The notes beneath the pieces are model-generated. The model searched no databases and was not told the origin of the DNA. It saw only the letters and a list, made by a program, of their open reading frames with translations. Shown in pieces: positions 1 to 7,326 of a stretch of DNA of 33,459 nt. Positions within the stretch are counted from its first letter, which is position 1, and each line of letters begins with the position of its first letter. The stretch is from Acidobacteriota bacterium (GTDB lineage: Bacteria; Acidobacteriota; Blastocatellia; Pyrinomonadales; Pyrinomonadaceae), in assembly GCA_020200135.1 (NCBI GenBank), contig JAIVJI010000108.1, positions 9,264 through 42,722 on the forward strand. Direction: 5' to 3'. Both the position numbers and the translations under genes were made by a program.

Positions 1-441
1 CTCACGCACCGCGACGACGTGGCCGACCAGGAGAAGTTCGCGCGACACTTCGGCGCGTCGCGCGTCATGCACGCCGACGACGGCGCCGCGCGCCACGGCG
101 TCGAGCACGTCCTCGAAGGCGGGGACGAGTCGCGGCTCGACCGGGACCTCGTCGCCGTCCCGACGCCCGGCCACACGCGCGGCAGCGCCGTCCTGCTCTA
201 CCGAGACAAGTACCTCTTCACCGGCGACCACCTCGCGTGGTCGCCGACGCGCCGGGCCCTGACCGCCTTCCGCACGGCCTGCTGGTACTCGTGGCCCGCG
301 CAGACGCGCTCGATGCATCGCCTGCTCGACTACCGTTTCGAGTGGGTCTTGCCCGGCCACGGCCGCATACACCACGACACGGCCGGGCGGATGCGCGCAG
401 AGCTTGAGAGGTGTGTCGAGTGGATGGCGTCGTTCGGCTAG
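1..441 (+). CDS. MBL-fold metallo-hydrolase, C-terminal part
   Basis: The reading frame is open from the first base, so the N-terminus lies outside the window. The visible 146 residues carry the later metal-site motifs of the metallo-beta-lactamase fold: LTHRDDVAD (a degenerate form of the HxHxDH motif), PGHTRGS, FTGDHLAW and a final LPGHGRIHHD. The residues around PGHT and the GDH aspartate match the usual second and third metal-ligand blocks. The fold covers many hydrolases (glyoxalase II-like, lactonases, persulfide dioxygenase-like), and nothing here fixes the substrate. The stop codon shares bases with the stop of the convergent gene on the other strand (CTAG at 438-441), so the two genes end tail to tail. 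Confidence 0.85.
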   Translation, partial: LTHRDDVADQEKFARHFGASRVMHADDGAARHGVEHVLEGGDESRLDRDLVAVPTPGHTRGSAVLLYRDKYLFTGDHLAWSPTRRALTAFRTACWYSWPAQTRSMHRLLDYRFEWVLPGHGRIHHDTAGRMRAELERCVEWMASFG

Positions 442-1031
442 GGTTTCTTTTCGGGCTCGGGGTAGTTGCGGACGGTAGGCAGCTTGAGCTTGTCCGCCAC
501 TTCGGGCATCAGGAGCTTGAGCTTGGCCGCGTCGGCGGTGGCGCCGCTGACGAACTTCCAGTTCTTGCCGTCGTCGGCCGAGACGGCGATCATGAAGGAC
601 TCGCTGACGAAGATGACGCCGTCGGGCGTGCGCATCCTGAGCTTGGCGGGGAGGATGGCGTAAAACTGTCCGCCCTCGCGTAACACCTGAGTAGGCTCGG
701 CGGCGGGCGCGTACGACAGCGTCTCGAAGCCCTGTGACTTCACCCCGGCCATGCTCTTGCGGACGAACTCCGCCATCTTCTCGCGCCCGCCCATCAGTTC
801 CACGACCTTCGGATGCGTGAAGTCGGCCAGCCGCTCGTAGTTCCCCTCCATGAAGGCGCGGCTGGACTCCTCGGCCTGCGCGCGTAGCTGTTTTGAGGCT
901 TCTTCGGTCAGTTGCGTCTGCGCCGCCGCGCCTTGTGATGTGAGAAGGAAGAAGATGGCGAAGAAGATGACGGCGGCTCCGCGACGCGGAAGCCCAAAGT
1001 TGAGCGAGTGCGAATTGCTTTTGTAGTTCAT
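438..1031 (-). CDS. Secreted NTF2-like (SnoaL-type) protein of unknown function
   Basis: This 197-residue protein has a signal peptide after a long basic N-terminus: a hydrophobic run around residues 20-36 ends at an AAAQ-type cleavage site. The mature part (AFMEGNYERLADFTHPKVV, then alternating strands such as GGQFYAILPAKLRMRTPDG) looks like the cone-shaped NTF2/SnoaL fold: a helix describing how much of something is present, followed by a curved sheet. That assignment rests on pattern alone. The gene lies 47 bases downstream of the TPR gene on the same strand and probably shares its transcript. No catalytic residues can be named. The C-terminus is charged (EPEKKP). Confidence 0.7.
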   Translation of the reverse strand: MNYKSNSHSLNFGLPRRGAAVIFFAIFFLLTSQGAAAQTQLTEEASKQLRAQAEESSRAFMEGNYERLADFTHPKVVELMGGREKMAEFVRKSMAGVKSQGFETLSYAPAAEPTQVLREGGQFYAILPAKLRMRTPDGVIFVSESFMIAVSADDGKNWKFVSGATADAAKLKLLMPEVADKLKLPTVRNYPEPEKKP

Positions 1032-1078
1032 TTAAATTGTTGAGACGCCCTCCCTCACGGTCGGGCTTCGGTCGTTGG

Positions 1079-1816
1079 TTATGGCATCTGCGCGATGCGC
1101 TGGCGGTAGGCTTCCAACTCCTGGCTCTGCGGGGAGAGCCGCGAGAGCTGTGCGACGGCCTCCTCGGCGGCCTTCTTGTCGCCCTTCTGGAGCGCGGCGG
1201 CGGCGATGTTGCGCCAACTGTTGACGTGTCCGGGGTCGACGGCGAGCGACTTGCGGTACTCGGCCAACGCGCGGTCGTAGTCGCCGCGGTTGAAGTGTGT
1301 GTTGCCGAGGTCGGTGCGCACGTCGGGCGAGGCGGGCTTGACGGCGAGCGCGCGCTCGTAGAAGCCGGCCGCGGCGGCGAAGTCCTTCGCGTCGTACCGG
1401 GCGTTGCCCATCAGGACGAGCGTGTCGAAGTCTGTGCCCTTGAGCTTGAGCGCGCGCTCGGCGTAGAGCGCCGCCTTGTCGTAGTCGTGCAGCCCGTAGA
1501 AGACGCGCGCGGCCTCTGTCTGCGCCGCGAAGTCCTTCGGGCTGCGGTCGGCCTTCTCCATCGCCGCCTGCGCCGCGGCCGAGGTCGAGGCGGCCGACCC
1601 GCCGCCGCCCGCGTCGCTATCGACCGACGGGTGGCCGGGGGGCAGCTCGCCGCCCATCTGGTCGGGGCTGAGCGGCCGCGCGTCGCCGCTCGGGGAGGCC
1701 GCGCGCGCGGCCGTGCCGCCGCCCGCGACTGGCTTGGTGACAGCGTTGGTGATGAAGAAGCCGACCGTGAAGCCGACGACGATGCCGATCACGCAGAGGA
1801 GGAGGTTTTTTGACAT
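1079..1816 (-). CDS. Membrane-anchored TPR protein (paralog of the gene at 5537)
   Basis: The 245-residue product starts with a single hydrophobic helix (about residues 5-24) followed by a low-complexity Ala/Gly/Ser linker that contains ELPPGHPSVD. Residues 95-230 form about three to four tetratricopeptide repeats (for example VRTDLGNTHFNRGDYDRALAEYRKSLAVDPGH). TPR domains bind partner proteins. The layout, one N-terminal anchor plus TPRs outside the membrane, resembles CcmI/CycH and NrfG, which present apocytochromes to the heme ligation machinery in system I. Here the neighbours are the system II genes resB and ccsA, so a similar chaperone role is an inference from context. The product is clearly related to the 247-residue TPR protein on the far side of ccsA. 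Confidence 0.85.
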   Translation of the reverse strand: MSKNLLLCVIGIVVGFTVGFFITNAVTKPVAGGGTAARAASPSGDARPLSPDQMGGELPPGHPSVDSDAGGGGSAASTSAAAQAAMEKADRSPKDFAAQTEAARVFYGLHDYDKAALYAERALKLKGTDFDTLVLMGNARYDAKDFAAAAGFYERALAVKPASPDVRTDLGNTHFNRGDYDRALAEYRKSLAVDPGHVNSWRNIAAAALQKGDKKAAEEAVAQLSRLSPQSQELEAYRQRIAQMP

Positions 1817-1862
1817 TTTAGCAGGTAAGTCGCCGTGAAACCCGGCGAGCCGGAATCCGAAA

Positions 1863-1874
1863 AATCATGATTTC
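1863..1874. promoter_or_regulatory. 12-bp perfect palindrome between divergent genes
   Basis: AAATCATGATTT is perfectly self-complementary and AT-rich inside a GC-rich region. It lies in the 258-base gap between the divergent TPR gene and resB, upstream of both. This is the size and position expected of an operator for a dimeric regulator, but no regulator gene is adjacent and only one copy is seen. Confidence 0.35.
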
Positions 1875-1960
1875 TGCGGCGAAAGCACGCCGCGCCCGCG
1901 CGCCGGGATAATAACACGGCGACGCTGAAATCAGGGACGCGCCGCCCCCCTTCGATTGAG

Positions 1961-1989
1961 TTGCCGCCGCCGCCCGGTTTCGTTATGAT
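1961..1989 (+). promoter_or_regulatory. Candidate sigma-70 promoter for resB
   Basis: TTGCCG (1961-1966), a 17-base spacer and TATGAT (1984-1989) make a plausible -35/-10 pair. Transcription would begin near 1996. A translation start at the in-frame TTG at 1961 would then lie upstream of the transcript, which favours the ATG at 2075 as the resB start. Confidence 0.5.
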
Positions 1990-2074
1990 GCGGGCGCAGC
2001 TTCTCAGGAGTCCGAAGCGCCCCACGCGGCCCTGGCATCCGTCAGTTGTCGATTTACCGCAACCGTTCATCATC

Positions 2075-3778
2075 ATGTCAGCCATCCAAGAGACCAACCT
2101 ACGCCCCACCGGCGGTACGACCGCCTCGGGCGACTCCCCCACGACGACCGAGCGCGTCGTCATCGCGTCCATCGGGGCGATCATCGCCTTCCTGCCCCTG
2201 CTCATCGACAACGTCTTGCAGAGCGGGTTGAGGGAGGCATTCGGCCCGGACGCTACCGGCTCGGGCTTCTACAGCCGGACCTTCACGGTCGTCGTCCTTC
2301 TAGCCACGGCGGCCGTCTGCGGGCTGGGGGCGAAGCGGACGCTCGATCTCTTAAGCTCTGTGCGCTTCGGCGTCTCGCTGCTCGTGCTGCTTGCGGTCGC
2401 CTGCATGGTCGGCATGATAGTCGTGCAGCAGAACGTGGACGGGTTCGACAAGTACTTCGCCAGCCTGACGCCGGCGCAGAAGTTCCTCTACGGTAAGCTC
2501 GGCTTCTTCGACATCTACCACGCCTGGTACTTTAACGCCTTACTGCTCGTCCTCTCGCTCAACATCGTGCTCGCCTCCATCGACCGCTTCCCGAGCGCGT
2601 GGACTTACGTCTCGCGCAAGAAGCTCGACGCCTCGGCGCACTGGCTGCGCGGGCAGGAGCAGAGCGCGACGCTCGGCCACCAGGCGGAGAGCCGCGACGA
2701 GGTGGTCGGGCGCGTCGAGGCGGCGTTCCGCTCCTCGCGCCTGAAGACCCGCGTGACCGAGAAGTCGGGCAAGGTCTTCGTCTTCGGCGAGCGCGCCGTC
2801 TGGAACCGGCTCGGCGCCTACGCCGTCCACGTCTCGCTGCTGACCATCTTCTTCGGCGGCTTCCTCACCTCGATGTTCACGGTGGGCGGGCAGATGCCCC
2901 TGGAGCCCGGGCTCACGTCGAACGAGCTGACCGAGACGGTCTTCGACGTGGACCAGCTCTCGCGCTCGGTGCGCCAGCTCCCGTTCACGGTCGAATGCAC
3001 CGACATCGAGCAGAAGCTCATCCGCAAGGACGGGCGCATCACCTCCGACAACACGCTCGACTGGCTGACGCGCATCAAGATCAAGGACCCCGAGCGCGGC
3101 GAGACCGAGGCGCTCGTCCACCTCAACTCCCCCTTCGACTACCGCGGCTACCGCTTCTTCCAGGCCAGTTTCGTCCCCAACGGCAAGGCGCGCGAGATAC
3201 GCCTGCGCGTGACGCCGGAGGGCGGCGGCCAGCCGCAAGACCTGACCATCACGCGCGGCGGCGCGGCCGTGCTCCCGGACGGGACGCGCGTCGAGTTCAA
3301 AGACTTCGCGGCGAACTTCAAAGTCGGGGGCGGGCGGCAGGACGAGTCGGGCGAGGGCGAGTACAACCTCCCGGCGGCGACGCTCGCGGTGACGCCGCCG
3401 GGCGCGCGGGCCGTCAAGGCCGTCGCCTTCACGCCCGAGATGGCCGAGCAGGCGCCCTTCGCCAGGCAGCCGGTCGCCGGCCACACGTGGCGGCTCGTCG
3501 ACTTCGAGAAGGCGCCGCAGGCGCACATCCTCGCCATCCAGAAGGACCCGGGCGCGACGGTCGTCTACGTCGGCTTCACGATGCTGGGGCTGGCGCTGAT
3601 GGGCGTCTTCTTCTTCTCGCACGACCGCGTGTGGGCGCTCGTCGAGGAGAAGGGCGAGGGGCGCTTCGAGGTCGTGGCCGGCGGGAACACCAACCGCAAC
3701 CACCTGGGCTTCGGCGACCGTTTCAGGAAGCTCGTCGCGGCGATCGGCGGCGAGCCCGTTGAGGTGAAAAAGGCATGA
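2075..3778 (+). CDS. resB: Cytochrome c biogenesis protein ResB
   Basis: ResB (Ccs1) is the partner of CcsA in system II cytochrome c maturation. It is a membrane protein that delivers or holds apocytochrome and heme at the outer face. From the ATG at 2075 the product is 567 residues with hydrophobic segments near residues 24-48, 64-80, 89-110, 145-167, 247-267 and 495-514. A large extracytoplasmic domain lies between the last two. Family hallmarks are the SVRFGVSLLVLLAV helix, the HVSLLTIFFGG segment with its conserved His, and the closing FFFSHDRVWAL helix with a second His. The frame is also open from a TTG at 1961, but a promoter overlaps that region. The first hydrophobic segment is additional to the usual four-helix plan. 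The stop overlaps the ccsA start (ATGA), so the two are translationally coupled. Confidence 0.93.
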   Translation: MSAIQETNLRPTGGTTASGDSPTTTERVVIASIGAIIAFLPLLIDNVLQSGLREAFGPDATGSGFYSRTFTVVVLLATAAVCGLGAKRTLDLLSSVRFGVSLLVLLAVACMVGMIVVQQNVDGFDKYFASLTPAQKFLYGKLGFFDIYHAWYFNALLLVLSLNIVLASIDRFPSAWTYVSRKKLDASAHWLRGQEQSATLGHQAESRDEVVGRVEAAFRSSRLKTRVTEKSGKVFVFGERAVWNRLGAYAVHVSLLTIFFGGFLTSMFTVGGQMPLEPGLTSNELTETVFDVDQLSRSVRQLPFTVECTDIEQKLIRKDGRITSDNTLDWLTRIKIKDPERGETEALVHLNSPFDYRGYRFFQASFVPNGKAREIRLRVTPEGGGQPQDLTITRGGAAVLPDGTRVEFKDFAANFKVGGGRQDESGEGEYNLPAATLAVTPPGARAVKAVAFTPEMAEQAPFARQPVAGHTWRLVDFEKAPQAHILAIQKDPGATVVYVGFTMLGLALMGVFFFSHDRVWALVEEKGEGRFEVVAGGNTNRNHLGFGDRFRKLVAAIGGEPVEVKKA

Positions 3779-5445
3779 GCGAAGTAATGAAGCAGCCGGC
3801 GCTGGCGGGCGCGCCGGAGATAAACCTGAAGGCCGGGCGGCTGTCGTCGTACCTCCCGGCGATCATCGCGCTCCTCGGCGCGGGGCTGCTGACGCTGTGG
3901 AGGTTCAAGGCCGGGCCGGATAATTTCATCTCGGACGGCGGGATGATGTTGTGGGCGCTGGCGGGCTACCTCGTCGCGGCGGTCTTCTACCTGACGAACC
4001 TCTACGCGCCCTCGCGCCTCTTCGAGAAGATAGGCATCACGACCGCCACGGTCGGCGTGATGCTCAACCTCGGGAGCTGGCTCGTGCGCTGGATAGCGTA
4101 CCGCGAGCACGACGTCGCCATCTGGCTCCAGGAGGGCAAGCCCGTGGCGGAGTGGCCGTGGATTTTCCGCAACATCCCGTTCGCGAACCTCTACGACCTG
4201 AGCCTGGGCTTCGCCTTCGGCGCCGGCATTACGACGCTGCTCATCGCGCACCGGCGGAACTTCCGCTTCCTCGGCGCGGTCTCGCTGCCGCTCGCGTCGC
4301 TCATCCTGATTCTGGCGCGCTTTATCGGCGATGACATCGTCGGTCTCCAGCCCGTGCTCGACTCCTACTGGCGCCCCATCCACGTCGGCATCGCCGCGCT
4401 CTCCTACGGCATCGCGCTCGTCTGCTTCGCCGTGGCGGTCGTCTACCTTCTGAAGGACGGCGTGAAGACCGAGTCGATGGCGGTCTGGTCGAGCGCCTTC
4501 GCGCTCGCGGTCATCGCGACCGTCAGCAAGGGGAGCGTGCTCGCCGTGGGGAGCGTCTTCTGGGGCTTGAGCGGCGCCGTGGGCTCTTACGGCTCGGCCG
4601 TCTTCCTGCCGCCGCGCTTCCCGCTCCCGCTGAGGGCCGAGCTGCCCTACGTCGGGTGGCTGCTCCTCGCCTCGGGGGTGCTGCTCGCCGGGGTCGTCGT
4701 GCTCTTCCTGCGCTACCTCTACGGCGGGGACGAGCGCTCGCGCCGGCTGGGTCACCACGTCTTGAAGGCCGCGCTGGTCGCGCAGGTGCTCGCCGTCTTC
4801 ATGCTCTCCTATCAGGTGAGGACGCTTCAGGCGGTCGCCGTCTGTGACGACGGCGCGGCGCGCCCGGCCTCGACGGCTTGCATCAACCCGTCGCAGTTCC
4901 AGCGCGCGGGCGCGTTCCTCGCCGAGAACGAGGGGCTGCGCCCCGAGCAGATCGCGTCCATCCCGGCCGAGCGTCTGAGCCAGGCCGGCGAGCAGTTCCT
5001 GCGGGGCCGTCAGGGCGAGTTCTTCCTGAGCCTCAACGCCAACCCGGTCGAGCTGGCCGCGCTCATCACGGCCTTCGCCGGCACGCTCTTCGTCATCCTC
5101 TTCAGCTTCCGCACCGAGAAGCTGCGGGCCGCGCTCCCCGACAAGGAGAAGATCGACAGCCTGATGTACAAGACGGGCGGCGTGACCTTCGCCGGGCTCG
5201 CTCTGCTGCTGATGACGGGCGCGGTGTGGGCCAACGAGTCCTGGGGACGCTACTGGGGCTGGGACTCGAAGGAGACGGGCGCGTTCGTGGCGTGGCTGAC
5301 CTACGGCGGCTTCCTCCACGTCCGCATCTCGCGCGGCTGGACGGGGCGCGCCTCGGCCTACTTCGCCATCGTCGCCTTCCTGCTCATCATCTTCACATAC
5401 CTCGGCGTCAGCTACCTGCTGCCCGGGCTGCACTCTTACGCGTAA
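3775..5445 (+). CDS. ccsA: Cytochrome c biogenesis protein CcsA (heme-handling, WWD domain)
   Basis: CcsA (also called CcsB) moves heme across the membrane and, with ResB, ligates it to CxxCH motifs. The diagnostic tryptophan-rich WWD motif is at residues 488-508 (SWGRYWGWDSKETGAF), where the external heme binds. Conserved histidines are visible at 203 (YWRPIHVG, preceding the WWD loop), 515 (GGFLHVR) and 553 (the closing PGLHSYA). At 556 residues it is much longer than the usual 300-400-residue CcsA. The extra length lies between the IHVG helix and the WWD motif and includes additional helices and a soluble stretch with two cysteines (VCDDG...STACIN). The gene overlaps resB by 4 bases. Confidence 0.95.
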   Translation: MSEVMKQPALAGAPEINLKAGRLSSYLPAIIALLGAGLLTLWRFKAGPDNFISDGGMMLWALAGYLVAAVFYLTNLYAPSRLFEKIGITTATVGVMLNLGSWLVRWIAYREHDVAIWLQEGKPVAEWPWIFRNIPFANLYDLSLGFAFGAGITTLLIAHRRNFRFLGAVSLPLASLILILARFIGDDIVGLQPVLDSYWRPIHVGIAALSYGIALVCFAVAVVYLLKDGVKTESMAVWSSAFALAVIATVSKGSVLAVGSVFWGLSGAVGSYGSAVFLPPRFPLPLRAELPYVGWLLLASGVLLAGVVVLFLRYLYGGDERSRRLGHHVLKAALVAQVLAVFMLSYQVRTLQAVAVCDDGAARPASTACINPSQFQRAGAFLAENEGLRPEQIASIPAERLSQAGEQFLRGRQGEFFLSLNANPVELAALITAFAGTLFVILFSFRTEKLRAALPDKEKIDSLMYKTGGVTFAGLALLLMTGAVWANESWGRYWGWDSKETGAFVAWLTYGGFLHVRISRGWTGRASAYFAIVAFLLIIFTYLGVSYLLPGLHSYA

Positions 5446-5450
5446 AGGCT

Positions 5451-5526
5451 GTGAACCGTGAACCGTAAACCGTGACAAGAAAGAGCCGCTGCTTCTTCTT
5501 GTCACGGTTTACGGTTCACGGTTCAC
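5451..5526. repeat. Perfect 31-bp inverted repeat built from GTGAACC-type heptamers
   Basis: The left arm (5451-5481) and right arm (5496-5526) are exact reverse complements, separated by a 14-base loop. Each arm consists of tandem 7-base units, GTGAACC, GTGAACC, GTAAACC, followed by GTGAC. It fills the gap between ccsA and the downstream TPR gene. The transcript would fold into a very stable hairpin, which could terminate or attenuate transcription, protect the resB-ccsA mRNA, or represent a dispersed REP-like element. There is no T-run directly after the right arm, so a simple intrinsic terminator is not the best reading. Confidence 0.9.
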
Positions 5527-5536
5527 GCTATTTCCT

Positions 5537-6280
5537 ATGAACAGAGAGAACATCCTTTTCTCGGTCGTCGGGCTGCTGCTCGGCTACGTCGTCGCCTTCC
5601 ACCTCGTCGTCTACGTCAACCAGGGCCAGGCGGCGCAGAACGCCACGGCGGCTACGGGCGCGGGCGAGGCGATGCCGGCCGACGGCGTTGACCCGAAGGA
5701 GCGGGAGCGCCTGCTCACGGCGGCCGACGAGTTTGCGCGCGCGGCGCGAGAGAACCCCGAGGACTTCGCGGCGCAGATGAGGGCGGCCGAAGGCTACTTC
5801 CAGGCGGGCAGCTTCGAGGACGCCATCGACTTCATGACGCGCGCCAACGAGCTGCGCCCCGACGACTACGACACCGTCGTCAAGCTCGGCAACGTCTACT
5901 CGTCGGCCGGGCGCTTCGACGACGCCGCGCGGTGGTACACCGCCGCGCTCGCCAAAAAGCCCGACGACTGCGACGCCCGCTCCGAGCTTGCGCTCACGTA
6001 CTTCATGCGGCAGCCGAGCCAGCCCGAGAAGGCGGTCGCCGAGCTGCGCCGCGCGCTCGAGATCGACCCCAACCACGTCCCGAGTCTGCACAACCTCACG
6101 CTCATGCTCCTTGAGACGAAGCAGTTCGCCGAGTCCGAGACGATGCTCGCGCGGCTCGAACGCGCCGACCCGACCTACGACCAGCTCCCGCGCCTGCGCG
6201 GCGAAGTGCAGAAGGCTCGCTCCGGCGCTGCCGTGGCGGCCCCGGACGGCGGAGCCCAGAAGAAATCTCCGACCGACTGA
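5537..6280 (+). CDS. Membrane-anchored TPR protein (paralog of the gene at 1079)
   Basis: The 247-residue product has one N-terminal membrane helix (about residues 6-26) and TPR units spanning about 75-215 (for example DTVVKLGNVYSSAGRFDDAARWYTA). It shares the N-terminal plan and the PEDFAAQ / PKDFAAQ segment with the TPR protein at 1079-1816, so the two are paralogs that bracket resB-ccsA. It lacks the LPPGHP linker motif of its twin. By analogy with CcmI/NrfG it may hold apocytochromes for heme attachment, but this is context-based. The start ATG lies 10 bases past the inverted repeat. Confidence 0.85.
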   Translation: MNRENILFSVVGLLLGYVVAFHLVVYVNQGQAAQNATAATGAGEAMPADGVDPKERERLLTAADEFARAARENPEDFAAQMRAAEGYFQAGSFEDAIDFMTRANELRPDDYDTVVKLGNVYSSAGRFDDAARWYTAALAKKPDDCDARSELALTYFMRQPSQPEKAVAELRRALEIDPNHVPSLHNLTLMLLETKQFAESETMLARLERADPTYDQLPRLRGEVQKARSGAAVAAPDGGAQKKSPTD

Positions 6281-6355
6281 GACCCGCGTCTTTTGTTTTA
6301 AAGAATGTGGGGGCGCGGCTCGTCCCCGCAACTTCATCCCCGGAAGACGAAGACG

Positions 6356-7162
6356 ATGAGAACTGAACGGCGCACGCCCATCAGAAGAGTCGCGTTTTTG
6401 TCGTGCCTCTTTGTGCTCGCTGCCGCGTCGGCTCGCGCGCAGGCGCCGCCCCAGGCGGCCTGCCAGCCGAGCCCCACGCCCGTCGCCGTCAAGGCGGACG
6501 CGGCGGCGGCGGCCGCCTTGACGGCCACCGCGACAGCACCGGCCGAAGCGGGCGGCATCCGCGTCTTCCTCTACGACGCCGCGAAGAACCCGCTCGCGCG
6601 CAAGCGTCTCTACCTGCTCCGCCGGAGCCCCTTCGGCGCCGGCGGGCCGGACTGGGCCTCGATGCCGAGGCACGCCGACTACCTGCAGGGCGCGAGCCCG
6701 CAGCTCCGCGAGTGGCTCGCGCGCCGCGACTGCGATTCGCTCTACTGCCCCGAGTTCGAGGCGGAGTTCGCGGAGGCCGTCAAGACCGTCCCCGAATTCA
6801 AGCGCGCCTACGAGGAGGGCCTGCGCAAGTACCGCAGCGAGCGGCTCGCGCTCAAGTGGCTCCCCGTCAACTTCCCGCTCAAGAACGTCCGCACCGAGTA
6901 CTTCCGGCGCAAGCGCGCGTGGCTCGAAGAGGCGGGGCGCAGGACCGGCAAGGTCGTCTCGTTCATGACCGACGGAAAGGGGCGCGCGGTGCTGACGGGC
7001 TTCGCGCCGGGCGAATACTACATCTCGAACCTCTTCCCGCTCGAAGAGGGCGGCGCGGTCTTTGACTGCAAGGTGACGACGCTGCCGCCGCACCCGCGGC
7101 AGATGTGGGCGCTGACCTACGTCCTCAGCGCGCCCGCACGCCAGTCGGCCTCGGGCCCCTAA
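6356..7162 (+). CDS. Secreted protein of unknown function
   Basis: I do not recognise this family. The start at 6356 is preferred over 6305 because it places a standard signal peptide at the N-terminus: MRTERRTPIRR, then a hydrophobic core, then ASARAQA. The 268-residue product continues with an Ala-rich linker. Segments such as GIRVFLYDAAKNPLARKRLYLL and GRAVLTGFAPGEYYISNLFP look like the first and last strands of a carboxypeptidase-regulatory-like beta-sandwich, with a helical, charged insertion (residues about 95-190) containing a CDSLYC cysteine pair. It lies 75 bases after the TPR gene on the same strand and directly before the cytochrome genes, so it may be part of the same electron-transfer locus. 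Confidence 0.7.
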   Translation: MRTERRTPIRRVAFLSCLFVLAAASARAQAPPQAACQPSPTPVAVKADAAAAAALTATATAPAEAGGIRVFLYDAAKNPLARKRLYLLRRSPFGAGGPDWASMPRHADYLQGASPQLREWLARRDCDSLYCPEFEAEFAEAVKTVPEFKRAYEEGLRKYRSERLALKWLPVNFPLKNVRTEYFRRKRAWLEEAGRRTGKVVSFMTDGKGRAVLTGFAPGEYYISNLFPLEEGGAVFDCKVTTLPPHPRQMWALTYVLSAPARQSASGP

Positions 7163-7172
7163 CAGATTTCTG

Positions 7173-7202
7173 TTGTCAGGCTTTCGGCGTCTGTGCTACA
7201 AC
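7173..7202 (+). promoter_or_regulatory. Weak candidate promoter for the cytochrome operon
   Basis: TTGTCA (7173-7178), an 18-base spacer and an extended -10 of TGC followed by TACAAC (7197-7202) could drive the cytochrome genes starting at 7327. The -10 overlaps the 5' end of the small hairpin at 7200-7214, so only one of the two assignments may be functional. Confidence 0.3.
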
Positions 7203-7224
7203 CCGCTCCGGGTTAATTTTCTTT
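7200..7224 (+). terminator. Candidate intrinsic terminator or leader hairpin
   Basis: AACCCG (7200-7205) and CGGGTT (7209-7214) form a 6-bp stem with a three-base loop, followed by AATTTTCTTTT. It lies just after the stop of the secreted-protein gene and before the multiheme cytochrome genes, as expected for the end of the upstream operon. The stem is short. Confidence 0.45.
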
Positions 7225-7326
7225 TCCGAAGCTTTACCTTTCAGTTGTCCCACAGCCTCACCCGCTCGGGTGTTTTCTCGGCCGCAGACCCGACCGGCTG
7301 ACGCGGCCGACCATTTCGGCTGACGG

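Noticed and set aside
1961..2074. ResB start at the TTG at 1961
   Set aside because: The TTG lies inside the likely -35 element, and the extra 38 residues show no family features.
3565..5505. Long open frame on the minus strand opposite ccsA
   Set aside because: It is the antisense shadow of ccsA in high-GC DNA; the translation is Arg/Glu/Asp-rich low complexity without any motif, while the plus strand is clearly CcsA.
5451..5526. CRISPR array
   Set aside because: The heptamers are direct repeats without spacers inside a hairpin; there is no repeat-spacer pattern and no cas gene.
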